Part shown: positions 40,752 through 49,687 of the stretch, piece by piece
Layout of the letters: the number at the start of each line of letters is the position of its first letter
Position numbering within the stretch: position 1 is the first letter of the stretch
Assembly: GCA_905234755.1 (NCBI GenBank)
Contig: CAJOIT010000004.1
Coordinates: 62,001 to 126,000 of the forward strand
Direction of reading: 5' to 3'
DNA from: an uncultured Bacteroidales bacterium
GTDB taxonomy: Bacteria; Bacteroidota; Bacteroidia; Bacteroidales; ML635J-15
Length of the DNA stretch: 64,000 bases
Notes under the pieces: generated by a model
The model's input: only the letters and a program-made list of their open reading frames with translations
What the model was told of the DNA's origin: nothing
The model's database searches: none
Translations under genes and position numbers: made by a program

Positions 40752-41225
40752 ATGTGCGCTGCTGACATTATAATCATAATAGTAATATTGTTCTTCGCAA
40801 TAAAAGGTCTGATATGCGGACTTATAAAGGAAGCCGCTGGAATTGTTGCCATACTTGCAGGACTTTTTATTGCCATAAACTTTTCGGGATGGCTGTCGAA
40901 CTGGATACTAGAAAAAGGCTGGTTCGATCCGAAATACCTTGAAATAATCAGCTTCACTGTAATTTTCCTCGGAGTAATACTACTTGTTATAGTGATGTCG
41001 AAAATGCTGAACAAGTTTGCCGATGCCATAAGCCTAAACTGGCTGAACAAACTGGCTGGCTTTGTGTTCGGTGGCATCAAAGGTGCGCTTATCGTTGGCG
41101 GCGTATGCTACATTGCCGAACGCGTCATCCAAAATTTCAGTCTGACCGAACATCAGGATTTCCTTGCAAACTCAAAAATCTACGCACAACTGCTGGAACT
41201 ATTCGACAAGATTTCGATGTTCTAA
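40752..41225 (+). CDS. CvpA family membrane protein
   Basis: A 157-residue inner-membrane protein with four hydrophobic segments (DIIIIIVILFFAIKGLICGLI, AAGIVAILAGLFIAINF, IISFTVIFLGVILLVIVM and AGFVFGGIKGALIVGGVCYIAE). The RG-like loops and the glycine-rich GGIKGALIVGG match the CvpA family (colicin V production in E. coli; general role in envelope or biofilm). The in-frame ATG at 40722 would overlap the promoter and is not used. It converges on the deacylase gene with no gap. Confidence 0.85.
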   Translation: MCAADIIIIIVILFFAIKGLICGLIKEAAGIVAILAGLFIAINFSGWLSNWILEKGWFDPKYLEIISFTVIFLGVILLVIVMSKMLNKFADAISLNWLNKLAGFVFGGIKGALIVGGVCYIAERVIQNFSLTEHQDFLANSKIYAQLLELFDKISMF

Positions 41226-42344
41226 TCAAGCTTTCTTCCACTTGCGACACGAGAAGCCAAGTCCGCACTCAATGAAATGAGCCTTGAAGCCCATCGCCTT
41301 CAATGTTAGGTTCACAAACATAAAGTTTGTTACATAATACCGCCCACCGATGCGAGTGTAAAACCAGTCGTTCTTCTTTACCTTGTTGTAAACATACATA
41401 CCGACATACGAAACCAACTCGAACCGTCTATACACCAACTGGTGTCCTACGCAAAATCCCAGCCTAACCACATCGCCGAATTTCTCGTATTGCTGCACCA
41501 AGACATTGTTTCGCTCGTCAAAATAGTACTTCAGGTTTTCGTTGTAAAACATATCCAATGAAGCACCAACCTTGCCAATTTTGCCATACTGATAGCTATA
41601 TCCAGCAGCAACCGTACTGCAAATAAATCCTCCACCCCTGCCATTGTATCCAACCGAATACTCATCGGAACTTACGCATGTACCAAACGCCCATGCCTCG
41701 TGCGGGGAAAGTCCCTCGACATAGTTGCGCCGCACCTTTGTATATTCGCGCTGGGCAATATCCTTCGACAATGCCAATGACAATATCGCTTGATTAAGTC
41801 CGAGATTTGGTTTTCGCACTGCCCCGTTGGAATAATGCATAAACATTGGCATAAGCTTCAACTCGAACCCTGCAGGAAGCCTGAACGCGAAATCTAAGCC
41901 AAAGCTAAAATAAAAACAGATTGGCGTACTTACTGCTATATTTTCTGGATTCTCAATACGGTCGTACCTGCGCGTAAGATAGGCAAGCCCTGCATTTATC
42001 CGCGTACTAAGCCGAAAATGTTCATTTGAGTACATGTCGATGTCCATAAAAGAATATGCAGCAATCGCCGAACCAAGAACATCTGGACTTCCGAGATAAT
42101 TGTAGTTCAGTCCGAAGCCATGCTGAGGATAACGATATTTCACATCGTAGAAATCGTCGGAACGAGTAGAAAAGTAATAGTTCAACTCGCCACCAGCAGT
42201 AGTATGCAGCAACGAACCCATGCCTAAACGATGTGGAATCGTACTGCCACCATAAAATTTCACCTCGAGACTATGCGTCCTTTGTGCAAAAACACATTGG
42301 CAAAAAACAAGCAGACAAAATAGCAACAAAAACTTCCTTATCAT
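41226..42344 (-). CDS. Acyloxyacyl hydrolase / PagL-like outer-membrane deacylase
   Basis: The 372-residue exported protein begins MIRKFLLLFCLLVFCQCVFAQ (signal peptide) and has amphipathic beta strands through its length. The segment FMHYSNGAVRKPNLGLN near residue 200 matches the PagL-type H-S-N active site region of lipid A 3-O-deacylases. Many Bacteroidota have this longer acyloxyacyl-hydrolase family. The start at 42344 overlaps the lptG stop by 4 bp (ATGA). A longer frame to 42407 lies inside lptG and has no signal peptide at its front. The proximity to lptG suggests an LPS-related role. Confidence 0.88.
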   Translation of the reverse strand: MIRKFLLLFCLLVFCQCVFAQRTHSLEVKFYGGSTIPHRLGMGSLLHTTAGGELNYYFSTRSDDFYDVKYRYPQHGFGLNYNYLGSPDVLGSAIAAYSFMDIDMYSNEHFRLSTRINAGLAYLTRRYDRIENPENIAVSTPICFYFSFGLDFAFRLPAGFELKLMPMFMHYSNGAVRKPNLGLNQAILSLALSKDIAQREYTKVRRNYVEGLSPHEAWAFGTCVSSDEYSVGYNGRGGGFICSTVAAGYSYQYGKIGKVGASLDMFYNENLKYYFDERNNVLVQQYEKFGDVVRLGFCVGHQLVYRRFELVSYVGMYVYNKVKKNDWFYTRIGGRYYVTNFMFVNLTLKAMGFKAHFIECGLGFSCRKWKKA

Positions 42345-43423
42345 CTTTTTTCGGTTATAAGGAAAACACCTATTGCTATTATTGCGAAAATTATATTGGG
42401 GACCCACACAGCAATCATCGGACTTAACAGTCCACCCAGTGCAAATGTGGTCGAAAATCGTTCAAACAATATGTATGAGAAGCTTAATAGCATTCCGATA
42501 CCAATATTAACGCCCATACCTCCACGACGCTTTCGTACCGACAAGGCGAATCCAATAAGAGTCAGAACAAATGTCGAAAAAGGCGTTGCCATACGACTAT
42601 ACAACTCAATCTCGCTTGAAATTACGGCAGATGTACCCGATAGCTTCTGCTCGGCAATATATGCTCTCAATTCCTTCATATTCAATGCCTCAACAGTTGT
42701 AGTCTTCTTAAAGAAATCATCTGGAGTTATGCGTATCGCAGTATCCTTCTCCATGCCCACCTCAATGCTTTCGTTTCCATTATCAAATGTCCTAAGGCAA
42801 TAATCCTTAACTCTCCATGTTTGCTTTGCTTCATTCCATTGCATCATGTCGGCAGTCAGTTTAGACTTCAAGTTCACTCCATCAAACTTTTCCAAAGACA
42901 GCCTCAAGCCAACACCATGTTCACGATTGAAACTTTCAACATAAAAATACACTCCAGGCTCCAATTGCCGATGGAAATTAAAGGAGCTTAGCCTCATACC
43001 ACCCTTCGACACATACATCTCCTCGAATGCCAGCCTCTCCTTGTTACAGTCTGGGATAACGAAATTTCCAAGTATGAACGAAAATGCTGTAATCAGCACA
43101 CATCCGATAAAATAAGGATATAGCAGACGAACCTTGCTTACTCCGCTGGCAAAAACTGCAACAAACTCCGATTTGCTTGCCATCTTTGATGTGAAAAATA
43201 TCACCGAGATGAATACAAAAAGAGAACAAAACAAATTAGCGAAGTTTGGAATAAAATTTAAGTAATACTTGATGATAATATCGGGTATACTGGCACCTTT
43301 ATCAATAAAATTATCTATCTTTTCCGACACATCGAAAACCACCGCCACGCACACAATCAACGAAATGGCCAGTGTGAATGTACCAAGAAACTTACGAAGA
43401 ATATACCAGTCCAGTTTTCTCAA
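42341..43423 (-). CDS. lptG: LptF/LptG-family LPS export permease
   Basis: Inner-membrane half of the Lpt LPS transporter (YjgP/YjgQ family). The 360-residue protein has three TM segments at each end and a periplasmic jellyroll domain between them (about 125-260). It begins LDWYILRKFLGTFTLAISL, a typical opening. LptG is favoured over LptF by the short cytoplasmic loop, but this is not certain. It lies 1 bp downstream of tgt and overlaps the deacylase gene. Confidence 0.93.
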   Translation of the reverse strand: MRKLDWYILRKFLGTFTLAISLIVCVAVVFDVSEKIDNFIDKGASIPDIIIKYYLNFIPNFANLFCSLFVFISVIFFTSKMASKSEFVAVFASGVSKVRLLYPYFIGCVLITAFSFILGNFVIPDCNKERLAFEEMYVSKGGMRLSSFNFHRQLEPGVYFYVESFNREHGVGLRLSLEKFDGVNLKSKLTADMMQWNEAKQTWRVKDYCLRTFDNGNESIEVGMEKDTAIRITPDDFFKKTTTVEALNMKELRAYIAEQKLSGTSAVISSEIELYSRMATPFSTFVLTLIGFALSVRKRRGGMGVNIGIGMLLSFSYILFERFSTTFALGGLLSPMIAVWVPNIIFAIIAIGVFLITEKR

Positions 43424-44554
43424 CTACAGTCTCCTTCCCAATTTTTCTACCATCATTTTCTTCCAGTCGGCAAATGTTCCATCTGCAATATGCTCGCGAG
43501 CAAGATCGACTAGGTGCAAATAGAAGCCAAGATTGTGAATACTTGCAATTTGCGCCGCAAGCATTTCGCCTGCAATTACAAGATGACGCAAATAAGCCTT
43601 CGAGTAGAACGAATCGACAATTGTCGTTCCGTTTTCGTCAAGTGGAGAAAAGTCATCCTTCCACTTTTCGTTGCGCATATTCATCGTGCCTTCCATAGTG
43701 AACAGCATTCCGTTTCGGGCATTACGGGTCGGCATTACGCAGTCGAACATGTCGATTCCGCGAGCAATTCCCTCGAGTATGTTTGCAGGAGTTCCAACGC
43801 CCATAAGATAGCGTGGCTTATCCTGGGGCAAATGCTCGTTTACGATTTCTATCATATCGTACATCTGCTGGGTTGGCTCACCAACCGACAATCCGCCAAT
43901 TGCATTGCCTTCGGCACCAATGTCAGCGACATACTTTGCCGATTCGATGCGTAAATCCTCGTATGTTGAACCTTGCACAATGGGGAAGAATGCCTGCTTG
44001 TAACCATACAAGCCTTCCGTCTCGTTGAAATGCTTCCATCCTCGCGACAACCATGAATTGGTAAGTTTCAGCGACTTGGCAGCATACTTGTACTCACATG
44101 GATACGGAGTACATTCATCGAAAGCCATCATTATGTCGGCTCCGATATTGCGCTGAATATCAACCACTCGCTCGGGCGTAAAAATATGCTTCGAACCATC
44201 GATATGGCTTCTGAAAATTGCACCATCTGCAGTAAGTTTTCGGCAATCTGCCATTGAGAACACCTGAAATCCTCCGCTGTCGGTAAGGATTGGTCTGTCC
44301 CATCCGTTGAACTTGTGCAAACCGCCAGCCTTGTTGATGATTTCGATACCAGGACGCAAATACAAATGGTAGGTGTTACCAAGTATAATTTGCGCGTTTA
44401 TTTCGTTCTTAATCTCGTATGTGTGAACGCCCTTTACAGTACCGCATGTGCCTACCGGCATAAATATTGGCGTCTGTATTTCGCCGTGGTCGGTTGTTAT
44501 GACACCACGACGGGCATTGGTCTTGTCGTCTTTATGTAAAATCCTAAAATTCAT
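43424..44554 (-). CDS. tgt: tRNA-guanine transglycosylase
   Basis: Exchanges G34 of GUN anticodon tRNAs for preQ1 or queuine. The 376-residue protein has the substrate-site DSGGFQVFSM (about 91-100), DECTPYPCEY, and the catalytic nucleophile region DMFDCVMPTRNARNG. The four-residue zinc site (CxCxxC...H) normally found after PLDE is absent: the sequence reads PLDENGTTIVDSFYSKAYLRHL. Its mRNA appears leaderless, because a TATCTTTG element ends only 5 bp before the start codon. It is followed 1 bp later by lptG. Confidence 0.97.
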   Translation of the reverse strand: MNFRILHKDDKTNARRGVITTDHGEIQTPIFMPVGTCGTVKGVHTYEIKNEINAQIILGNTYHLYLRPGIEIINKAGGLHKFNGWDRPILTDSGGFQVFSMADCRKLTADGAIFRSHIDGSKHIFTPERVVDIQRNIGADIMMAFDECTPYPCEYKYAAKSLKLTNSWLSRGWKHFNETEGLYGYKQAFFPIVQGSTYEDLRIESAKYVADIGAEGNAIGGLSVGEPTQQMYDMIEIVNEHLPQDKPRYLMGVGTPANILEGIARGIDMFDCVMPTRNARNGMLFTMEGTMNMRNEKWKDDFSPLDENGTTIVDSFYSKAYLRHLVIAGEMLAAQIASIHNLGFYLHLVDLAREHIADGTFADWKKMMVEKLGRRL

Positions 44555-44558
44555 GGTG

Positions 44559-44566
44559 CAAAGATA
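44559..44566 (-). promoter_or_regulatory. -7 element of tgt, suggests leaderless mRNA
   Basis: TATCTTTG on the minus strand is followed by CACC and then the tgt ATG. With the usual 4-9 bp spacing to the transcription start, the mRNA would begin at or within a few bases of the start codon. Confidence 0.6.
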
Positions 44567-44665
44567 ATCTAATTTTAGATTTTAGATTGCATACGCAAAC
44601 TAAAGGTTGACGATTTTGACCAACTTTAAACAGAAAACAACTTAGGTCGCAAAAATTAAAACAAT

Positions 44666-44710
44666 GAAACGGCTTTAGCCATAAAACTTAGAAACTGCGT
44701 AGCAGTTCTA
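44666..44710 (+). repeat. AGAAAC/mini-hairpin repeat, copy 1
   Basis: GAAAC followed by the mini-hairpin GGC-TTTA-GCC, then ATAAAACTTAGAAAC followed by ACTGC-GTA-GCAGT. The layout and part of the sequence (AAACGG..AGCCATAAAA) recur at 58899. The 158-bp gap (44555-44712) holds no gene. Confidence 0.6.
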
Positions 44711-44712
44711 TT

Positions 44713-45357
44713 TTATTTCTTCCAATTGCTAAAAATATCCTCTACCTCCTTCTGGCTAAAGATTGTATTACTTTCATTTAGCGGTTCAACGGTCAGCAAT
44801 TGTTCAACAATTTTGTCACCCTTAGTAATCTGTATTACCAATCCTTTGAAATCGTAATACCTATATAGAAGCATGCCGTTCAAGTCGGGATTGTCAACAT
44901 AATATATCGTGTACTTTTCTTCACCGAATGTTTCCTCCATTATCTTGCAGTCGTATTCGCCAACCCTATGGATGCCTTTCTGTTTCTTGTACATTGGCTT
45001 TACAATAGCTTGTTCGGACACAATAAAGAAATCTGTTTTGCTATTGTTCTTTATGTTATGCCAACTGCCAAATCTTGACAAATCCCCGCTGTCCTTATAC
45101 TTTACCCAGTTACACTGCATTTTGCTCTTATTGTCGTAGCAAGTCACCATGTAATGTTTCCGAAGTGGAATATTAGTATCGTTAGATAGTCGCATTGAAT
45201 CCATCAAAAGTAGTGTGTCGTAGCAAATAACCTTATTGTCATTTACAATATATGTCATAAACATTTTGTCCGCATTGCCGTATTTGTAAACTGTAATTTG
45301 GGAGGACAGATTGAGGGCAACTGAGATTAACGAGCAAAGCAATAATATGTTTTTCAT
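44713..45357 (-). CDS. Secreted protein of unknown function
   Basis: A 214-residue protein with a signal peptide (MKNILLLCSLISVALNLSSQ). The body is hydrophilic, with repeated short beta-rich elements (DCKIMEETFGEEKYTIYYVDNPDLNG) and no family I recognise. The form is loosely like GLPGLI-type periplasmic proteins. The start is placed at 45357 because the frame continues upstream only by running through rnfA on the same strand, in a sequence with no coding character. It lies 119 bp downstream of rnfA, past a terminator. Confidence 0.82.
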   Translation of the reverse strand: MKNILLLCSLISVALNLSSQITVYKYGNADKMFMTYIVNDNKVICYDTLLLMDSMRLSNDTNIPLRKHYMVTCYDNKSKMQCNWVKYKDSGDLSRFGSWHNIKNNSKTDFFIVSEQAIVKPMYKKQKGIHRVGEYDCKIMEETFGEEKYTIYYVDNPDLNGMLLYRYYDFKGLVIQITKGDKIVEQLLTVEPLNESNTIFSQKEVEDIFSNWKK

Positions 45358-45416
45358 GTTTTTATAGTTTACGTTTGTAATTATGAAACGAGGAATCTCA
45401 TCTTTTATTGCCCTAC

Positions 45417-45453
45417 AAAAAAAAGACCGCACAGCAATAATTGCCATGCAGTC
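45417..45453 (-). terminator. Terminator of the Rnf operon
   Basis: On the minus strand GACTGCATGGCAATTATTGC pairs with its downstream arm (GCAAT... TGCGGTC) with small bulges and is followed by eight T. It lies about 25 bp past the rnfA stop codon. Confidence 0.85.
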
Positions 45454-45476
45454 CCCTATCTGAAAATCTGGATCTC

Positions 45477-46073
45477 TTAAACCAATCCTGAGAATCCCAT
45501 AAATGCAAGTGCAAGTATACCAGCAACTACGAGAGCTGCAGGAACACCCTTCATGCCTTCTGGAATCGGAAGCTTTGCCAAATGTTCGCGGATACCTGCG
45601 AAGATTACCAATGCAAGCATGAAACCTAATGCGGTACCTATTGCAAACACTATAGCTGGCAAAAGCGATGTTGCATCGAGTCCCATCGAGTTGTATGTTC
45701 CGTTGCCAACCAATATTGCAACACCAAGTATTGCACAGTTGGTGGTGATAAGCGGAAGGAAAATACCGAGTGCCTGATACAGCGACGGGCTTATCTTCTT
45801 GAGGATAATCTCGACCATCTGTACGAGGGCAGCAATGATGAGGATGAATGCAACTGTCTGCATAAACTGAATTCCCAACGGATTGAGGATGTAGGTCTGC
45901 ACGAGCCATGTCACAATGGTTGCAAGAGTCATTACGAACAGGACTGCGCTTCCCATTCCGACTGCAGTCTTAACTTTGCTCGAAACGCCGAGAAACGGGC
46001 AAATTCCGAGAAACTGGGCAAGCACGATATTATTAACGAGCATTGCCGATATTATAATGAGTATGTATGCCAT
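45477..46073 (-). CDS. rnfA: Rnf complex subunit A
   Basis: Integral membrane subunit of the ion-translocating ferredoxin:NAD oxidoreductase. The 198-residue protein has six TM helices and two cysteines in the first and fourth helices (QFLGICPFLGV, TTNCAILGV) that fit the shared Fe-S cluster of RnfA/RnfE. It is last in the order BCDGEA, 11 bp after rnfE, and a terminator follows. Confidence 0.97.
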   Translation of the reverse strand: MAYILIIISAMLVNNIVLAQFLGICPFLGVSSKVKTAVGMGSAVLFVMTLATIVTWLVQTYILNPLGIQFMQTVAFILIIAALVQMVEIILKKISPSLYQALGIFLPLITTNCAILGVAILVGNGTYNSMGLDATSLLPAIVFAIGTALGFMLALVIFAGIREHLAKLPIPEGMKGVPAALVVAGILALAFMGFSGLV

Positions 46074-46084
46074 AGTCGTAAATT

Positions 46085-46663
46085 TTATTTGTTAAACCTT
46101 CTTACTACTGCTATAAAATATGCCAATCCGAAGAATGCACCCGGAGCAAGTACGAATACCAAGATTCCGTCTGCCTGAATGAACTGCCAGCCGAAGATTG
46201 ACAAGCTACCGAGAACTTCGCGGACAGCACCGAGAATCATAAGTGCCAGAGCGTAGCCCAAGCCCATTCCCAAACCATCGACGCAGGATGCCCAAACACC
46301 GTTCTTCGATGCAAAAGCTTCGGCACGACCGAGAACTATGCAGTTAACAACGATAAGAGGAATGAACAATCCCAATGTCTCGTAAATGCCCGGCAAATAT
46401 GCCTGCATGAGCAAGTCGATTACAGTTACAAACGATGCGATTACTACGATGTACGAAGGAATACGCACCTTGTCGGGAATAAGGTTCTTGATTAGCGATA
46501 TTACTATGTTGGAGCATACGAGGACGAATGTGGTGGCAAGTCCCATGCTCAAGCCGTTGATTGCCGATGTGGTAGTACCCAAAGTAGGACAGCAACCGAG
46601 CAGCATTACCAATACGGGGTTCTCCTTTATGAAACCCTTAGTGAAATTCTTCCAGTTATTCAT
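46085..46663 (-). CDS. rnfE: Rnf complex subunit E
   Basis: Paralogue and partner of RnfA in the membrane. The 192-residue protein starts [29 protein letters not shown] and carries the paired cysteine segments (GCCPTL and [13 protein letters not shown]). The chosen start gives an 8-bp overlap with rnfG. An in-frame ATG upstream at 46705 would overlap rnfG by 50 bp and has no homologous residues. Confidence 0.97.
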   Translation of the reverse strand: MNNWKNFTKGFIKENPVLVMLLGCCPTLGTTTSAINGLSMGLATTFVLVCSNIVISLIKNLIPDKVRIPSYIVVIASFVTVIDLLMQAYLPGIYETLGLFIPLIVVNCIVLGRAEAFASKNGVWASCVDGLGMGLGYALALMILGAVREVLGSLSIFGWQFIQADGILVFVLAPGAFFGLAYFIAVVRRFNK

Positions 46664-47312
46664 TGTCGTTTCCTCCTTCATTTGTAGGTTCAACTTTTTC
46701 AGCAACTTCTTCCTTTACTTCTTCCTGAGGTTCAGCTTCAGTCTGCTGTGCGCATGTATTACCCGATGCCGTGTAAGTTGCGTAAGCTCTGTTGAGAACA
46801 TCGCAGAAAGCACGCGACGAAATTGTTGCTGCTGTGATAGCGTCAACATCGCCACCGTCCTTTCTAACCTTTGCTTCGGTAGAAAGATCCTTGCCGATAA
46901 CATTTCCCTTTCCGCCTTCCTGGAACCATTCGCCCATCTTAGAGCCAAGTCCAGCGGTTTCCTTATGTTCGAGAACCGAATATCCGAAAATCTTGCCTTC
47001 AGTATCGAAGCCTGCAAGCACCTTTACATCACCACCGAAACCTTTGTCGGTAACAGCTTCGATAGCAGTACCAACAAGCTGGTTGTTAGCGTCGAATGCC
47101 TTGTAAACTGGAGTTCCGTCAATCTCTTCAGCTTCCTGATGGTCGAATTCGGGGAGAACCTTTGTGAGGGCTTCCTTCAATCTCTTTTCTTTCACCTGTG
47201 AAATAGGCTCCTGGGTAAAGTAATATACGAAACCGAGAGCCACGGCTGCTACTGTTGTAATCACGAACAACGTGAGCACCATATTTATTAAAGAACTTTG
47301 TTTCTTTGCCAT
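46656..47312 (-). CDS. rnfG: Rnf complex subunit G (FMN-binding)
   Basis: Membrane-anchored flavoprotein with an N-terminal TM (about 8-29) and a periplasmic FMN_bind domain. The covalent flavin motif is [14 protein letters not shown]: the Thr that carries FMN is present, with Ala in the place of the usual Gly of SGAT. The C-terminus is Glu-rich ([13 protein letters not shown]). It lies 25 bp after rnfD. The 218 residues match the family. Confidence 0.96.
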   Translation of the reverse strand: MAKKQSSLINMVLTLFVITTVAAVALGFVYYFTQEPISQVKEKRLKEALTKVLPEFDHQEAEEIDGTPVYKAFDANNQLVGTAIEAVTDKGFGGDVKVLAGFDTEGKIFGYSVLEHKETAGLGSKMGEWFQEGGKGNVIGKDLSTEAKVRKDGGDVDAITAATISSRAFCDVLNRAYATYTASGNTCAQQTEAEPQEEVKEEVAEKVEPTNEGGNDNE

Positions 47313-47337
47313 GATAATTCTTTTTTAGGTTCCACAA

Positions 47338-48333
47338 TTATTTCTTTACCTCTTCCTTTGGCGGTTTTACAACCTCACCGAAACGCTTCGGCTTGCACCA
47401 GTTGTTAATCAGCGGAACAAGTGCGTTCATAATAAGGATTGCGAACGACATACCTTCCGGATACGAACCCCAGGTTCTGATTAAGATGGTGATGATACCA
47501 ATACCAACACCGTAAACCAACATTCCCTTGCCAGTCATTGGCGAAGTTACCATATCGGTTGCCATGTAGATAGCACCGAGCAGGGCACCACCTGCGAGTA
47601 TATGGAACAGCGGGTCGGCATACTTGGTCGGGTCAACGCCCCAGAGGATTGCCGAGAATGCAGCCATAGTTCCGAGAACTGCTACTGGAATATGCCAGGT
47701 TATAACCTTACGGATAAGCAGGAAGATACCGCCGATGAGCAGTGCTATTGCCGACATTTCGCCGAGCGAACCGCCCATGTTGCCGATAAACATATCCATA
47801 TAGTTGTAATCAACCATCTGACCTTCGTTGAGAAGTCCCAGTGGAGTTGGTCCTGTTACTGCATCGAGAGCCTTGATGTCCCAAATCGGCTGCGGAGTTG
47901 GCCAGGTGGTCATCTGCGACGGGAACGAAATGAGCAGGAATACACGACCTACGATTGCAGGGTTGAACGGGTTATTGCCCAATCCGCCGAAAGTCATCTT
48001 TGCAATTCCTATTGCTACGATTGCACCTATAACAATAATCCACCAGTCGAGGTTTGCAGGAACATTGAATGCAAGGAGCATACCTGTAACTATTGCCGAA
48101 CCGTCGAAAATAGTGGTCTTTCCCTTCAATAAGAACTTCTGAATCAGCCATTCAACAGCCATACAAGCAACTATCGAGATTAAAGTAACCCTGATAGCGT
48201 TGAGTCCGAAGAAGTAAACCGATACGCAGAAGGCCGGTAACAGCGCAATTACCACGCTGTACATTATCTTTTTCACCGACTCGTTGCTGTGAACGTGCGG
48301 TGACATTGCGATTGCTAATCTATTTTCTGCCAT
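47338..48333 (-). CDS. rnfD: Rnf complex subunit D
   Basis: Ion-channel-type membrane subunit. The 331-residue protein has about nine TM helices and the flavin attachment region DAVTGPTPLG (family form SGATPL), plus the conserved NPFNPAIVGRVFLL loop. It lies 8 bp after rnfC. The 3-prime end is followed by 25 bp before rnfG. Confidence 0.97.
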   Translation of the reverse strand: MAENRLAIAMSPHVHSNESVKKIMYSVVIALLPAFCVSVYFFGLNAIRVTLISIVACMAVEWLIQKFLLKGKTTIFDGSAIVTGMLLAFNVPANLDWWIIVIGAIVAIGIAKMTFGGLGNNPFNPAIVGRVFLLISFPSQMTTWPTPQPIWDIKALDAVTGPTPLGLLNEGQMVDYNYMDMFIGNMGGSLGEMSAIALLIGGIFLLIRKVITWHIPVAVLGTMAAFSAILWGVDPTKYADPLFHILAGGALLGAIYMATDMVTSPMTGKGMLVYGVGIGIITILIRTWGSYPEGMSFAILIMNALVPLINNWCKPKRFGEVVKPPKEEVKK

Positions 48334-48341
48334 AGCTGTTA

Positions 48342-49670
48342 CTATTTTTTAGACCTTAAAATTTTTGTTACTGTCGCTTTACCGTAGCGGATGTAGTCGG
48401 TAATAGGAATTCCTGCAGGGCAGGTGAAGCTGCACGAACCGCATTCGATGCAGTCGAGCACTCTTTCTTCCTTCAAAGCGTCGAAGTCGCGAATCTTGGC
48501 GAGGTTCTTGAGCAAGTAAGGTTCAAGACCCATACAGCAAGCGCTTACGCACTTTCCGCAGCGGATGCAAGCATTTTCTTCCATACGGACGCTTTCGCTC
48601 TGCTTGAACATCAGCACGCCTGATGTACCCTTTGTTACAGGTACTTCCAACGACTTCACAGCCTTACCCATCATAGGTCCGCCGTTTACTACCTTGCCGG
48701 TGTCTTCGGGCAAACCGCCAACTGCTGCAATGAGGTGGCTCAATGGAGTACCAACCCTTGCAAGTATGTTCTTCGGCGACTTAACCGACTTACCAGTTAC
48801 AGTTACAACGCGCTCGAACAAAGGTTTGTTCTTCTGTACTGCTTCGTAGATTGCGAAGGTAGAACCAACATTCTGAACTACGCAACCAACATCAATAGGC
48901 AATGCTGGAGGAGCAGGAATTTCGCGGTTTACGGTAGCCTTGATAAGCTGTTTTTCACCACCTTGCGGATATTTAACCTTCAAAGGCATAACTGTGATTC
49001 CGTATTTCTTAGCTGCTTCGGTCATCTTGGCTATTGCATCGGGCTTGTTGTTCTCGATACCGATGATGATTTTTTCGGCACCGGTAGCCTTCTGTATAAT
49101 CTTGCAGCCAACCATTATTTCCTCTGTATGCTCGAGCATAAGACGGTGGTCGGCAGTAAGGTAAGGTTCGCATTCAACACCATTTATAATAAGGTGCTCG
49201 CACTTCTTGCCCTGTGGAACCGACAACTTAACATGAGCCGGGAAAGTTGCACCGCCAGTACCAACAATACCGCATTCTGCAATCTTGGCGCGGATTTCTT
49301 CGGCCGACATTGTGATTTCGGTCTTCAGGTCGGGAGTACGGTCGATGGTTTCGAGCCATTCGTCGCCCTCGACATTGATGAAGATACAGGTATTCTTGTA
49401 GCCCGAAGTGTCGATTGTCTTCTCAATCTTAGCAACAGTACCCGATACCGACGAGTGAATGTTTGCCGATACGAATCCGGTGCTCTTAGCGATGAGCTGT
49501 CCGACCTTTACGGTGTCGCCCTTGGCAACAACCGGTTCGGCAGGAGCACCTATGTGCTGTGCGATAGGAATCATGACCTGCTTGGGCAGTTCTATTCTTT
49601 CGATGGGATTTCCTTTTGAAATCTTATTTTCTTGTGGATGAACACCACCTTTTGGAAAAGTTCTTAACAC
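48342..49670 (-). CDS. rnfC: Rnf complex subunit C
   Basis: NADH- and FMN-binding peripheral subunit. The 442-residue protein has the RnfC N-terminal domain (GGVHPQENK), the glycine-rich GIVGTGGATFPAHVKL and two 4Fe-4S motifs near the C-terminus (CIRCGKCVSACCMGLEPY and CIECGSCSFTCPAGIP). It lies 17 bp after rnfB. Confidence 0.98.
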   Translation of the reverse strand: MLRTFPKGGVHPQENKISKGNPIERIELPKQVMIPIAQHIGAPAEPVVAKGDTVKVGQLIAKSTGFVSANIHSSVSGTVAKIEKTIDTSGYKNTCIFINVEGDEWLETIDRTPDLKTEITMSAEEIRAKIAECGIVGTGGATFPAHVKLSVPQGKKCEHLIINGVECEPYLTADHRLMLEHTEEIMVGCKIIQKATGAEKIIIGIENNKPDAIAKMTEAAKKYGITVMPLKVKYPQGGEKQLIKATVNREIPAPPALPIDVGCVVQNVGSTFAIYEAVQKNKPLFERVVTVTGKSVKSPKNILARVGTPLSHLIAAVGGLPEDTGKVVNGGPMMGKAVKSLEVPVTKGTSGVLMFKQSESVRMEENACIRCGKCVSACCMGLEPYLLKNLAKIRDFDALKEERVLDCIECGSCSFTCPAGIPITDYIRYGKATVTKILRSKK

Positions 49671-49687
49671 GATGAGTCCTCCTGAGT

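Noticed and set aside
44713..45909. A 398-residue protein reading through the region of rnfA
   Set aside because: Its first 184 residues lie in a shadow frame of rnfA on the same strand (with many Cys, His and Arg and no coding character). The signal peptide starts at the ATG at 45357.
47338..48333. Antisense genes opposite the rnf and ribosomal genes
   Set aside because: Long frames on the opposite strand here are shadows of well-conserved genes, with biased composition and no family likeness.
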